The notes beneath the pieces were generated by a model. It ran no database searches, was not told the DNA's origin, and saw nothing but the letters and a program-made list of their open reading frames with translations. The position numbers and the translations under genes were made by a program. Positions 8,468 to 16,919 of a stretch of 64,000 nt of DNA are shown here, piece by piece (position 1 is the stretch's first letter; every line of letters starts with the position of its first letter). The stretch is from positions 1,736,001 to 1,800,000 of the forward strand of contig NZ_JARXOW010000001.1 in NCBI RefSeq assembly GCF_030182585.1. Reading direction: 5' to 3'. The stretch is from Pedobacter faecalis. Its GTDB lineage: Bacteria > Bacteroidota > Bacteroidia > Sphingobacteriales > Sphingobacteriaceae.

Positions 8468-9500
8468 AGTCTAATATCTTTTGATCAAAGTTAGGTTTAT
8501 CTTTCACTTGTAGGGTTATTTCGACGGGTAAATAAAATATCGCTGCGTGTAAAAATAATGGTTTCAGCTCCGGATCCATCAATCGTTTCGCGTCCTTCTC
8601 GGTGGTGATAATCATTTTATGCTCGGACTCGCTGGAGCGGTAATCGGTGAGCAGGGCATCAATATCTTTGTGCTTAAAGGCGTAGTGATCTGGATAGTCG
8701 TAATGGCTGAGCCTGAAGTTGAAGGATTGCAAATGGTTGATCAACGGTGTAGGATTAGCAATGCCGGTTAGCAAAAAGACGTGAGTGTTTTCTGGCAACT
8801 GACCTGTCACCACGCATTGACCTGTAAAGACATGCACAAGATCGGCATAAGTCAGATATGAAAACGCAAGTTGTTGGTTAGATTTCAGTCTAAATTTTTG
8901 TTTGCAGCGCATAAGCGATTGGGAATTTAACTGCTCAGGTGCTTTGGTGACGAGGATAATGTCTGCCCTCTGGTAACCGTTAAAAGGTTCACGCATATTT
9001 CCTGCGGGTAGCAAAAATTGCTGGCGAAGCAGCTTTTGGTATTCGAAAAGCAAAATGTTTAGGCCTGCCTTTACCCACCTGTGCTGAAATGCATCGTCTA
9101 AAATGATTAAATCGTGCTCTCTTTGCAGGCGTTTTATGCCCTCTGCCCTGTCTTCACAAACGGCAACGGTGAGCTGCGGAAATTTTTGATAAAATTGCAT
9201 TGGCTCATCCCCTATGGTTTTTGCACTGGCACTGTCGTCTGCGATTAAAAAGCCCTTAGTTTCACGGCCGTAGCCGCGACTTAATATCGCAATTCTATAG
9301 GATGACAACAGTTGAACCAGATACTCCGTGACCGGTGTCTTTCCGGAACCTCCAACAACAAGATTCCCCACACAAATTACCGGAATTGGAAAACGGGCTG
9401 ACTTGAATAACTGTACATCGAAAAGCCAGTTTCTGACGATAACCACTAGTCCGTATATCAACGAAAATGGCAGTAGCAATAGTCTTAAGCTGTTCGTCAT
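8409..9500 (-). CDS. lpxK: Tetraacyldisaccharide 4'-kinase
   Basis: Inner-membrane kinase that phosphorylates the 4' position of the lipid A disaccharide precursor with ATP. The product (363 aa) begins MTNSLRLLLLPF with a hydrophobic N-terminal anchor. The frame could start 7 codons earlier at 9521, but MTNSL fits the family better. The P-loop is GNLVVGGSGKTPVTEYLV. Further motifs are DDAFQHRW, characteristic of LpxK, and NMREPF. The C-terminus extends 59 nt into the purine nucleoside phosphorylase gene. Its presence shows that the organism makes lipid A. Confidence 0.96.
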   Translation of the reverse strand: MTNSLRLLLLPFSLIYGLVVIVRNWLFDVQLFKSARFPIPVICVGNLVVGGSGKTPVTEYLVQLLSSYRIAILSRGYGRETKGFLIADDSASAKTIGDEPMQFYQKFPQLTVAVCEDRAEGIKRLQREHDLIILDDAFQHRWVKAGLNILLFEYQKLLRQQFLLPAGNMREPFNGYQRADIILVTKAPEQLNSQSLMRCKQKFRLKSNQQLAFSYLTYADLVHVFTGQCVVTGQLPENTHVFLLTGIANPTPLINHLQSFNFRLSHYDYPDHYAFKHKDIDALLTDYRSSESEHKMIITTEKDAKRLMDPELKPLFLHAAIFYLPVEITLQVKDKPNFDQKILDYVAGTTRNRSLYKEENKQF

Positions 9501-9534
9501 GTGCAGCTTCAAAAATAACAATAAAATAATTACT

Positions 9535-9542
9535 TATCTTTG
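9535..9542 (+). promoter_or_regulatory. Candidate -7 box for pruA
   Basis: TATCTTTG matches TAnnTTTG and lies 20 nt before the pruA ATG, predicting a leader of about 17 nt. No clear -33 TTTG/TTG is seen at the expected spacing. Confidence 0.5.
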
Positions 9543-9562
9543 TACAAATAATTATTCATAAG

Positions 9563-11194
9563 ATGCTTAAAGGATTTTTCAACGTACCAATTCCCGTAAA
9601 TGAGCCTATTTTAGGCTATGCTCCGGGAAGTAAAGAACGTGAATTGCTAAAGGCCGCATTAGCCGAGGCCCGTTCAACCCAGATCGATATCCCCATGTAT
9701 ATAGGTGGCGAAGAAGTTCGCACTGATGCTAAAGGAAAAGTTACCGCTCCGCACGACCATCAGCATGTGCTTGGCCATTATAGCAAGGGCACCAAGAGCC
9801 ATGTGGATCAGGCAATAAATGCTGCGCTGTCGGCAAAGGCAAACTGGGAAAACCTGGCATGGGAACACAGGGCTGCAATTTTCCTTAAAGCGGCGGATTT
9901 GATCGCTGGTCCGTATCGTTATAAATTGAACGCAGCCACAATGCTGGGTCAGTCTAAAAATGCTTACCAAGCAGAAATTGACTCTGCTTGCGAACTGATC
10001 GACTTTTTGCGCTTCAATGTGAGCTATATGTCAGAAATATATAAGCAACAACCTCCCGTCTCGCCTAAAGGTTCTTGGAATCGCGTTGAGCAGCGCCCTC
10101 TTGAGGGCTTTGTTTTTGCGTTGACACCCTTCAACTTCACGGCCATAGCCGGTAACTTACCAACATCGGTTGCCATGATGGGCAACGTGGTGGTATGGAA
10201 ACCAGCAAACACGCAGATTTATGCGGCAAACGTGCTGATGCAGATTTTCAAAGAGGCAGGCCTGCCTGATGGGGTTATCAACCTGGTATACGTTTCAGGA
10301 CCTGACGCTGGTGAAGTGATATTTAATCACCCTGATTTTGCTGGCATTCACTTTACCGGTTCTACAGGAGTTTTTCAGGATATCTGGAAAACAATCGGAA
10401 CAAACATCCATAAGTATAAGACTTATCCGCGCATTGTGGGCGAAACAGGAGGTAAAGATTTTATCCTGGTTCATGGCTCTGCTGATGCGGAGGCTTCGGC
10501 TACGGCAGTAGTCCGCGGTGCATTTGAGTACCAGGGGCAAAAGTGCTCAGCGGCGTCAAGGGTTTATGTAGCGAAAAGCATCTGGCCTAAGGTTAAAGAA
10601 CTCATGCTTCGTGACCTTTCGACGTTTAAAATGGGCGGAACTGAGGACTTCAGTAACTTCATCAATGCTGTTATCGACGAAAATTCATTTAATAAACTGG
10701 CTAAATATATCGATGAGGCCAAGAATGATCCACAGGTCGAGATGATTGCAGGAGGTAATTATGATAAATCAAAAGGGTATTTCATTGAGCCTACCGTGCT
10801 GGTAGTATCGGATCCAAAATATACGACAATGTGCGAAGAGCTTTTCGGTCCGGTGCTTACGGTATACGTGTATGAAGATGGGGCTTTCGAGGAAGTTCTA
10901 GAAATTATAGATACCACCTCCATATATGCACTGACCGGCGCGGTGTTGGCGCAGGACCGCTATGCGATTGAAAAAGCTACCCATCGCTTGAGAAATGCAG
11001 CAGGAAACTTCTACATTAACGATAAATGCACTGGTGCAGTGGTAGGGCAGCAGCCTTTTGGTGGAGCAAGAGGCTCGGGAACTAACGATAAAGCCGGTTC
11101 AATGATCAACTTGTTGCGCTGGGTATCACCCAGGACTATTAAGGAAACCTTTGATCCGCCTAAGGATTACCGCTATCCGTTCCTGGCAGAATGA
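9563..11194 (+). CDS. pruA: L-glutamate gamma-semialdehyde (1-pyrroline-5-carboxylate) dehydrogenase
   Basis: 543 residues, the monofunctional P5C dehydrogenase form resembling eukaryotic ALDH4A1. It oxidises glutamate semialdehyde to glutamate with NAD+ in proline breakdown. The active site is visible: GETGGKDF with catalytic Glu294 and GQKCSAASR with nucleophile Cys328. PFNFTAIAGNLP and KPANTQ form the cofactor-binding N-terminal half, and the C-terminus reads RWVSPRTIKE. No proline dehydrogenase gene is next to it, so the first pathway step must be encoded elsewhere. It stands alone between its own promoter and a bidirectional terminator. Confidence 0.96.
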   Translation: MLKGFFNVPIPVNEPILGYAPGSKERELLKAALAEARSTQIDIPMYIGGEEVRTDAKGKVTAPHDHQHVLGHYSKGTKSHVDQAINAALSAKANWENLAWEHRAAIFLKAADLIAGPYRYKLNAATMLGQSKNAYQAEIDSACELIDFLRFNVSYMSEIYKQQPPVSPKGSWNRVEQRPLEGFVFALTPFNFTAIAGNLPTSVAMMGNVVVWKPANTQIYAANVLMQIFKEAGLPDGVINLVYVSGPDAGEVIFNHPDFAGIHFTGSTGVFQDIWKTIGTNIHKYKTYPRIVGETGGKDFILVHGSADAEASATAVVRGAFEYQGQKCSAASRVYVAKSIWPKVKELMLRDLSTFKMGGTEDFSNFINAVIDENSFNKLAKYIDEAKNDPQVEMIAGGNYDKSKGYFIEPTVLVVSDPKYTTMCEELFGPVLTVYVYEDGAFEEVLEIIDTTSIYALTGAVLAQDRYAIEKATHRLRNAAGNFYINDKCTGAVVGQQPFGGARGSGTNDKAGSMINLLRWVSPRTIKETFDPPKDYRYPFLAE

Positions 11195-11197
11195 AAT

Positions 11198-11229
11198 AAA
11201 AAAGCCTGATCACATGATCAGGCTTTTTT
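11198..11229. terminator. Bidirectional rho-independent terminator
   Basis: GCCTGATCA and TGATCAGGC form a perfect 9-bp stem with a CA loop, flanked by A6 and T6, which extends the helix. It lies between the convergent pruA and carbonic anhydrase genes. Confidence 0.93.
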
Positions 11230-11253
11230 ATTGGTTGACTAGGCCAGTTTAGG

Positions 11254-11925
11254 CTATGCGCCGGCCTGCATCTTAAATACTGGAGAAACCCCTTCAGCAC
11301 TCGACGTGCTAACTTTCAAATCAGTAATAAGCCCGGTACTCAAGCTGTAAACCCAAGCGTGAACAGATAACTCCTGGCCGGATGCCCAGGCGTTTTGCAC
11401 AATTGAAGTGCTCATTACATTTGCTGCACTTTCTATAGCGTTGAGCTCTACCATACGATCTGACTTTTTTGCAGGATCCACAATTCCGGCTAACTCCGAT
11501 TGGTGTATACGATAAACATCCTTGATATTGCGTAGCCAGTTATCAATGAGACCAACTTGCTTATCGCCGAGGGCCGCGTTAACGCCTCCACAACCATAAT
11601 GTCCACACACAATGATGTGCTTCACCTTTAGAACATTTACAGAGTAATCGAGTACACTGAGCAAGTTCATGTCTGTGTGTGTAACTACGTTTGCAATGTT
11701 GCGGTGAACAAAAATATCGCCAGGCATTGTATTCGTGATCTGATTGGCCGGAACCCGACTGTCTGAACACCCTATCCAAAGTACCGGCGGCGCCTGACCT
11801 GCCGATAATCTGTTAAAAAATTCCGGATCTTCCTTTAGGGTTTCAGCAACCCATTCTCTATTACCTTCCAGAAGGCTTTCGTAAGTTATTGCTTTGGTAT
11901 CTTGTTTCTCTAATTTAGCACACAT
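11254..11925 (-). CDS. Beta-class carbonic anhydrase
   Basis: 223 residues. It interconverts CO2 and bicarbonate with a zinc centre. The ligands are plainly visible: Cys53 with Asp55 and Arg57 in WIGCSDSRVP, then His109 and Cys112 in VCGHYGCGGV. It has no signal peptide, so it is cytoplasmic. It starts 8 nt after the stop of the SulP transporter and is certainly co-transcribed with it. This pairing suggests that the transporter brings in bicarbonate, or that the enzyme supplies or drains it. The C-terminus (residues 180-223) ends with an extra strand region and FKMQAGA. Confidence 0.97.
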   Translation of the reverse strand: MCAKLEKQDTKAITYESLLEGNREWVAETLKEDPEFFNRLSAGQAPPVLWIGCSDSRVPANQITNTMPGDIFVHRNIANVVTHTDMNLLSVLDYSVNVLKVKHIIVCGHYGCGGVNAALGDKQVGLIDNWLRNIKDVYRIHQSELAGIVDPAKKSDRMVELNAIESAANVMSTSIVQNAWASGQELSVHAWVYSLSTGLITDLKVSTSSAEGVSPVFKMQAGA

Positions 11926-11933
11926 AATATATC

Positions 11934-13538
11934 TTAATTTTTAATTTCTTCTATGAATTTATCATTTAGTTTTGGCACAATGTATTGCTTTTTTACGTTC
12001 TCCAAAGTTACGATAATGCCTTTAGTGTAGGCATTATGCTTAAAATTGAAAATCGTCTCCAGCACATCAGGATCTATATAACGCGAATTGGTTCCATCTA
12101 TAACTACATTGGTCTCTTTTGGTATTTTATTCAGCACAACCTGAATAGCGGCTTTATTTAAAAATGAAACCTCTTCCGCTAACTTTATGCGCAGATTTTT
12201 CTTATTGCCTTCTGCATGTATTTTATAAAAATACGGATTCCTCATATTGGTCCGAAGCAAATAGAACACGGAGAAAAGCATTCCGACGGCCACTCCTTTG
12301 AGCAGGTCGGTGAGCAAAACGGCAATAATGGTAACTACAAACGGAACGAACTGGTCCCAACCTTTGTGATACATATGCTTAAATAGTTCAATGCGTGCAA
12401 GTTTATAACCTGTAACCAATAATATAGCGGCCAAACACGCCAGCGGAATCATATTTATGATACCTGGAATGAAGAGAAGCGATAACAGTAGCCAGCAACC
12501 ATGAAAAATGGCCGACATTTTAGTACGCCCGCCCGAATTTACATTGGCTGAACTGCGCACAATTACTGAGGTCATGGGTAAACCTCCTAACATTCCACTC
12601 ACGATGTTACCAGTTCCCTGAGCCATCAATTCGCGATTAGTAGGTGAAACGCGTTTGATCGGGTCGATCTTGTCGATCGCTTCGATACTAAGCAAGGTTT
12701 CCAAACTAGCTACGATAGCTATAGTAAATGCGACCACCCAAACCTGTGAGTTGGTTATCTGCGAGAAATCGGGCATGGTGAACAAGCCTAAAAATTCCGA
12801 GAAACTGTTTACTACCGGAATCTCAACCATGTGTTTAGCATCAAGCGCATAGGGTGTTCCTCGAAAAGCTATAACCAGCAAAACACCTACAATAACGACA
12901 ACCAAGGGAGCAGGCACAAGCGCCAGCTTCTTGAACTTAGGCCAAAGAAGTAATATGGCGATAGAAATACTGCTGATTATAATGGCGGCCAATCCGAAAT
13001 TACTGAATGCACTTGTGATTGCTGAAAACGTATTTTCATTATCGCTCTGCACAAAACTCTCATCACCAAAAAAATCGGAATCTACCCCGAGTGCGTGGGG
13101 TAATTGTTTAAGGATTAACGTTAAACCTATCGCGGCGAGCATGCCCTCAATAACGCTCGACGGAAAGTAATTCCCTATCGTTCCACCTTTAAGAAAACCA
13201 AGGATAAGCTGAATTCCCCCGGCAAGCACAACTGCAAGCAAAAACGTTTGGTATGCGCCTAATTGAGTAATAGCCCCAAGAACGATTGCGGTTAACCCTG
13301 CCGCTGGCCCGCTCACACTTAGCTGGGAGCCGCTTACGCTCGCTACCACAATTCCGCCAATTACGCCGGTTAACAGTCCGGCGAACAGGGGCGCTCCTGA
13401 TGCGAGGGCTATGCCCAGACACAAAGGCAGCGCTACGAGGAATACCACGATACTGGAGGGCAGGTCCTTCTTTAAATTTTTTGTTAAAATATATTTCTTC
13501 ACTTCAAATCTTGAAAAGATTGAATTTTCTTGTTTCAT
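11934..13538 (-). CDS. SulP family inorganic anion transporter (probably bicarbonate or sulfate)
   Basis: 534 residues. A hydrophobic transporter core of about 11-12 helices spans residues 20-430, with the SulP signature region LPSSIVVFLVALPLCLGIAL then SGSQLSVSGPAAGLTAIV. A cytoplasmic STAS-like tail (about residues 450-530) includes VVIDGTNSRYIDPDVLETI. SulP members carry sulfate, bicarbonate or other anions coupled to Na+ or H+. The adjacent carbonic anhydrase makes bicarbonate the likeliest substrate, by inference. The gene is preceded by an 18-bp palindrome (13615-13632) and a short secreted-protein gene. Confidence 0.93.
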   Translation of the reverse strand: MKQENSIFSRFEVKKYILTKNLKKDLPSSIVVFLVALPLCLGIALASGAPLFAGLLTGVIGGIVVASVSGSQLSVSGPAAGLTAIVLGAITQLGAYQTFLLAVVLAGGIQLILGFLKGGTIGNYFPSSVIEGMLAAIGLTLILKQLPHALGVDSDFFGDESFVQSDNENTFSAITSAFSNFGLAAIIISSISIAILLLWPKFKKLALVPAPLVVVIVGVLLVIAFRGTPYALDAKHMVEIPVVNSFSEFLGLFTMPDFSQITNSQVWVVAFTIAIVASLETLLSIEAIDKIDPIKRVSPTNRELMAQGTGNIVSGMLGGLPMTSVIVRSSANVNSGGRTKMSAIFHGCWLLLSLLFIPGIINMIPLACLAAILLVTGYKLARIELFKHMYHKGWDQFVPFVVTIIAVLLTDLLKGVAVGMLFSVFYLLRTNMRNPYFYKIHAEGNKKNLRIKLAEEVSFLNKAAIQVVLNKIPKETNVVIDGTNSRYIDPDVLETIFNFKHNAYTKGIIVTLENVKKQYIVPKLNDKFIEEIKN

Positions 13539-13614
13539 CGGTATCTAATTACTTTTAACTGCAATTGAAAAATTGCTGGATTTTTTCCTCTAACGGTTGA
13601 CAAAAGAGTACACT

Positions 13615-13632
13615 TCTCGTCGATCGACGAGA
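13615..13632. repeat. 18-bp perfect palindrome upstream of the SulP gene
   Basis: TCTCGTCG and CGACGAGA surround an AT centre with no mismatch. It lies 77 nt upstream of the SulP start and 12 nt beyond the stop of the small secreted-protein gene. There is no T run on either strand, so it is not an ordinary terminator. An operator or RNA-processing stem is possible. Confidence 0.6.
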
Positions 13633-13643
13633 TGACTCGGGTG

Positions 13644-13985
13644 TTAGCACCGGTTTGGAGGAGGCGTAGGAACCGAAGGGTAGTACGGGCTTACATACCG
13701 TTTGAAGTGTTCTATAAAGCTTTTTGAAGCACTTACCTCACCGATCAGTGAGGTGTATACATGACTATGATAAAAATCAATTAACTTATATTCAATAAAT
13801 TTCAACCCAGTTTTTCCTTCGCCGTCTGTGCTGTGCTCCTGTTCGATCTGCATGATCACGGAGATCATGATATCTTTATCTATATGAGTGAAGAAAACGG
13901 GCGCACCAGAGATAGCCATCTTGGTTGAAAAGATAGAAAGAAATAATATAACTATCAGAAAATAATACTTTCTAAGGAACATCAT
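13644..13985 (-). CDS. Small secreted or membrane-anchored protein of unknown function
   Basis: 113 residues from MMFLRKYYFLIV. A longer reading from 14006 is rejected because its ATG overlaps the -7 box of the promoter at 14004-14034. The N-terminus is a hydrophobic segment (residues 6-22) that looks like a signal peptide or anchor. The middle, IDKDIMISVIMQIEQEH and GLKFIEYKLIDFYH, is mixed helix and strand, and the C-terminus is proline-rich (SVPTPPPNRC) with a terminal cysteine. I do not recognise the family. It lies between an O/P porin and the SulP transporter, all on the minus strand, so it may belong to that anion-uptake unit. Confidence 0.65.
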   Translation of the reverse strand: MMFLRKYYFLIVILFLSIFSTKMAISGAPVFFTHIDKDIMISVIMQIEQEHSTDGEGKTGLKFIEYKLIDFYHSHVYTSLIGEVSASKSFIEHFKRYVSPYYPSVPTPPPNRC

Positions 13986-14003
13986 ATTTTTCTTGCGATT
14001 TTC

Positions 14004-14034
14004 CAAAAATAGTTTCTGTAAATTACTAATTCAA
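14004..14034 (-). promoter_or_regulatory. Promoter of the small secreted-protein / SulP / anhydrase unit
   Basis: On the minus strand TTG (14032-14034), 20 nt, then TATTTTTG (14004-14011). This fits the Bacteroidota -33/-7 layout and predicts transcription from about 14000, 15 nt before the ATG at 13985. Confidence 0.65.
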
Positions 14035-14076
14035 CATTTCGCTGTAAAATATTTGTAACGGCGCGACCGGTTTTAG

Positions 14077-15267
14077 TTAAATCCCCAGTTCAATCTGAAA
14101 TATTGCGCCCCAATTATTATCCTGATTTGAGAAACTGAAGTTGTTATCATCAACATTGTAATTGATATTCAACTGGGCTTTCACTTTGTGCCCTCTCAGA
14201 TATTTGCTGAGTCCAAGTTCAAGAACTTCGCGGCGATTTTTGTAGATAGCGATATCCTGAGAAGGCTTTAGATTTGAATATCTGAAGGCAGTCTCAACAT
14301 TGTTTCTGAAAACGTACGAGCCCTGATAGTTCGTACCGCTTCCTTCGAATGCATAACTTAGTTCGTCATCATCGTTGAACGTTAAAGGGTTATCAACCTG
14401 ACGGTTCATATGCTCAACCGAGAAAGCCCAGCCCTGGTATTTGAATATGGCATCGAGCATAAGAGTTCCCATGTCAACCGGCGAGAAAAGGTCTTCGCCA
14501 AGTTGTCCGCCAGTATTCGTTGTCGCCTTATTAAAAGAATAACCACCCGCGATGCTCAGCTTTGGCTTTTCCTCTCTTTCTAAATCCCCCTCCGAATAAT
14601 CTCCCCCGTTTTTAAAATTGCCGAAGGGTAAAAATTCGACTCTGCCTGTATAAGCTAAGCCCTTGTCGGTCGTATTGACGGACCTTCCCTCGCCGGTGCT
14701 TATTGCCCCTTTGATGTGATATACTGCGTTGCCTATAAAATTATTGTAATAGGCCTTAATTCCGAAGTCGCGGTCGATGGTAAGTGCGGAGTTAACAATT
14801 GAACGTTCTGCAAACTGTAGCTGCCCTGAAGAGTTCACACGCTGCCTGTTACCGGGAAGCTTGTTCTGACCAAAAGCAATATAAAATCTGTCGCTGAAGT
14901 TGTAGAATATCACCGCGTCTCTCACAATATTTGAAATTCCGGTGTTGTCGATATCCTGATCGCCCCGCGAGAACGATAACTGAAAGCTATAGCCAAGTTG
15001 CTTTCCCAGAATATATCCATCGCCTCTTAGCCTCAGCCGTCTCACTCTGGCGTCCCACTCGCTAACGCCCAACTCTTTAGGGGCATTGCTATAGTAGCCT
15101 ACCCTGTTCTGCATACGGAACCTGAAATTGATGTAGAAAAGCGAGTCCGCGGATTTAAATTCCATGCCGTTAAACTTCATCGGTTTTTCGTCACCTTCGC
15201 CTTGCGCTTTTAGCTGGCCTGCAAAGGATAATAAACTAAATAATAATACTAACGCTCTAAATTTCAT
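14077..15267 (-). CDS. Phosphate-selective porin O/P family outer-membrane protein
   Basis: 396 residues from ATG at 15265-15267; a TTG directly before it could also start. The signal peptide covers residues 1-22 and ends QLKAQ. The mature part has the porin O/P arrangement: FYINFRFRMQNRVGYYS, the RVRRLRLRGDGYILG strand-turn, FYIAFGQNKLPGNRQR and a terminal FQIELGI strand with a hydrophobic final residue. Family members form trimeric anion-selective channels for phosphate or polyphosphate. Here its neighbours are a SulP transporter and carbonic anhydrase, which suggests general anion or bicarbonate entry. It has its own -7 box and a 70-nt gap to the next gene. Confidence 0.87.
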   Translation of the reverse strand: MKFRALVLLFSLLSFAGQLKAQGEGDEKPMKFNGMEFKSADSLFYINFRFRMQNRVGYYSNAPKELGVSEWDARVRRLRLRGDGYILGKQLGYSFQLSFSRGDQDIDNTGISNIVRDAVIFYNFSDRFYIAFGQNKLPGNRQRVNSSGQLQFAERSIVNSALTIDRDFGIKAYYNNFIGNAVYHIKGAISTGEGRSVNTTDKGLAYTGRVEFLPFGNFKNGGDYSEGDLEREEKPKLSIAGGYSFNKATTNTGGQLGEDLFSPVDMGTLMLDAIFKYQGWAFSVEHMNRQVDNPLTFNDDDELSYAFEGSGTNYQGSYVFRNNVETAFRYSNLKPSQDIAIYKNRREVLELGLSKYLRGHKVKAQLNINYNVDDNNFSFSNQDNNWGAIFQIELGI

Positions 15268-15297
15268 CAATTCTTGATATTAAGTTAACTTGGCCTG

Positions 15298-15305
15298 CAA
15301 AAGTA
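15298..15305 (-). promoter_or_regulatory. Candidate -7 box for the O/P porin
   Basis: TACTTTTG on the minus strand matches TAnnTTTG and predicts a leader of about 27 nt. A -33 TTTG/TTG at normal spacing is not evident. Confidence 0.5.
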
Positions 15306-15352
15306 ATGCATTTAAGGTTTAACATAAATTTTCTAACCACGAATTATTTGAA

Positions 15353-16894
15353 ATGCAAAATAAGATTGAGGAATTAGGGCAGAAACGGGCTTTGGCGCTT
15401 CAGGGGGGTGGCACTGCAAGAATCGAGAACCAACACCGAAAGGGCAAGCTGACAGCACGTGAACGCATTCATTTTTTGCTGGATGAAAATACTTTCGAGG
15501 AGATCGGTATGTTCGTGACACATCGTAGCGCTGATTTTGGGATGGACCGCGAAAAGTATCTCGGCGATGGTGTAGTTACGGGATATGGAACTATATCGGG
15601 AAGATTGGTATATGTGTTTTCGCAGGATTTTACGGTATTTGGCGGGTCGCTGTCTGAAACCCATGCAGAAAAGATCTGCAAACTTATGGACATGGCCATG
15701 AAGAATGGTGCACCTCTTATCGGCTTGAATGACAGCGGTGGCGCACGGATTCAAGAGGGCGTGGTTTCCCTAGGCGGATATGCCGACATCTTTTACAGAA
15801 ATGTACAGGCATCCGGGGTCGTGCCACAGTTATCGGCCATCATGGGGCCCTGCGCTGGAGGAGCAGTCTATTCGCCTGCAATTACGGACTTCATATTTAT
15901 GGTTGAGCAGACATCCTATATGTTTGTGACTGGGCCAAATGTAGTGAAAACCGTTACTCACGAAGAAGTGACGTCTGAAGAGCTGGGCGGAGCTTCTACT
16001 CATGCTACCAAATCCGGCGTTACCCACTTCGCTTGTGGCAACGAAATGGAAGCTATAGGGTATCTTAAGCGGGTTTTAAGTTACATCCCTCAAAATTGTG
16101 AAGATTTACCCCCCGTCTTAGAATACATCGCGAACGACGAGCGCCGCGAGGCCCTTAATGGTCTTATGCCTGAAAGTGTTAACCAACCGTATGATGTCAG
16201 GGAAATTATTGATGAGCTGGCTGACCCTGACAGCTTTTTGGAGGTACACAAAAACTATGCGGAGAATATCGTCGTGGGTTTCGCCAGACTCGCAGGACGA
16301 AGTATGGGCATCGTGGCAAACCAGCCCGCATACTTAGCCGGGGTTTTAGACAATAGTGCATCGGTCAAAGCTGCGCGGTTCGTAAGGTTCTGCGACTGTT
16401 TTAACATTCCGCTTCTCGTGTTAGAAGATGTTCCTGGCTTCCTGCCAGGGACTGATCAGGAATGGAACGGTATCATCACAAACGGGGCTAAACTGCTTTA
16501 CGCTTTTAGCGAAGCTACTGTTCCTAGAATAACCGTAATTACCAGAAAGGCTTACGGTGGTGCTTATGATGTAATGAACTCGAAGCATATTGGTGCTGAT
16601 CTGAATTATGCTTGGCCGAGTGCCGAAATTGCTGTGATGGGAGCAAAAGGCGCAGCCGAAATTATATTCAAGAGAGAAATTTCTACAGCTGAATCTCCGG
16701 AGGAAAAATGGTTAGAAAAAGAACGGCTATATTCCGATATCTTTGCTAACCCTTACAGAGCCGCGGAACGTGGGTTTGTAGACGAAGTAATTGAACCTTC
16801 TGAAACCCGCTTGAAACTGATCAAAGGTTTTAAAATGCTTGAAAACAAAACAGTAAACCTTCCGCGAAAAAAACACGGAAATATTCCATTATAG
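15353..16894 (+). CDS. Acyl-CoA carboxylase carboxyltransferase (beta) subunit, propionyl-CoA type
   Basis: 513 residues, the usual size of PccB-type carboxyltransferases. These move CO2 from carboxybiotin to propionyl- or acetyl-CoA, or decarboxylate methylmalonyl-CoA in the Na+-pumping form. The N- and C-terminal crotonase-fold halves are both complete: [19 protein letters not shown] and [12 protein letters not shown] in the first, [12 protein letters not shown], then [17 protein letters not shown] and [16 protein letters not shown] in the second. No biotin carboxylase, biotin carrier or decarboxylase membrane subunit is adjacent, so the partner and direction cannot be read from context. 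It may be co-transcribed with the M42 peptidase 25 nt downstream. Confidence 0.92.
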   Translation: MQNKIEELGQKRALALQGGGTARIENQHRKGKLTARERIHFLLDENTFEEIGMFVTHRSADFGMDREKYLGDGVVTGYGTISGRLVYVFSQDFTVFGGSLSETHAEKICKLMDMAMKNGAPLIGLNDSGGARIQEGVVSLGGYADIFYRNVQASGVVPQLSAIMGPCAGGAVYSPAITDFIFMVEQTSYMFVTGPNVVKTVTHEEVTSEELGGASTHATKSGVTHFACGNEMEAIGYLKRVLSYIPQNCEDLPPVLEYIANDERREALNGLMPESVNQPYDVREIIDELADPDSFLEVHKNYAENIVVGFARLAGRSMGIVANQPAYLAGVLDNSASVKAARFVRFCDCFNIPLLVLEDVPGFLPGTDQEWNGIITNGAKLLYAFSEATVPRITVITRKAYGGAYDVMNSKHIGADLNYAWPSAEIAVMGAKGAAEIIFKREISTAESPEEKWLEKERLYSDIFANPYRAAERGFVDEVIEPSETRLKLIKGFKMLENKTVNLPRKKHGNIPL

Positions 16895-16919
16895 TTACAT
16901 TCTTGAAGACACCTATAAA

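Noticed and set aside
14004..14006. Earlier ATG for the small secreted protein
   Set aside because: It overlaps the -7 box of a good promoter and so would not be in the mRNA; the double ATG at 13980-13985 is used.
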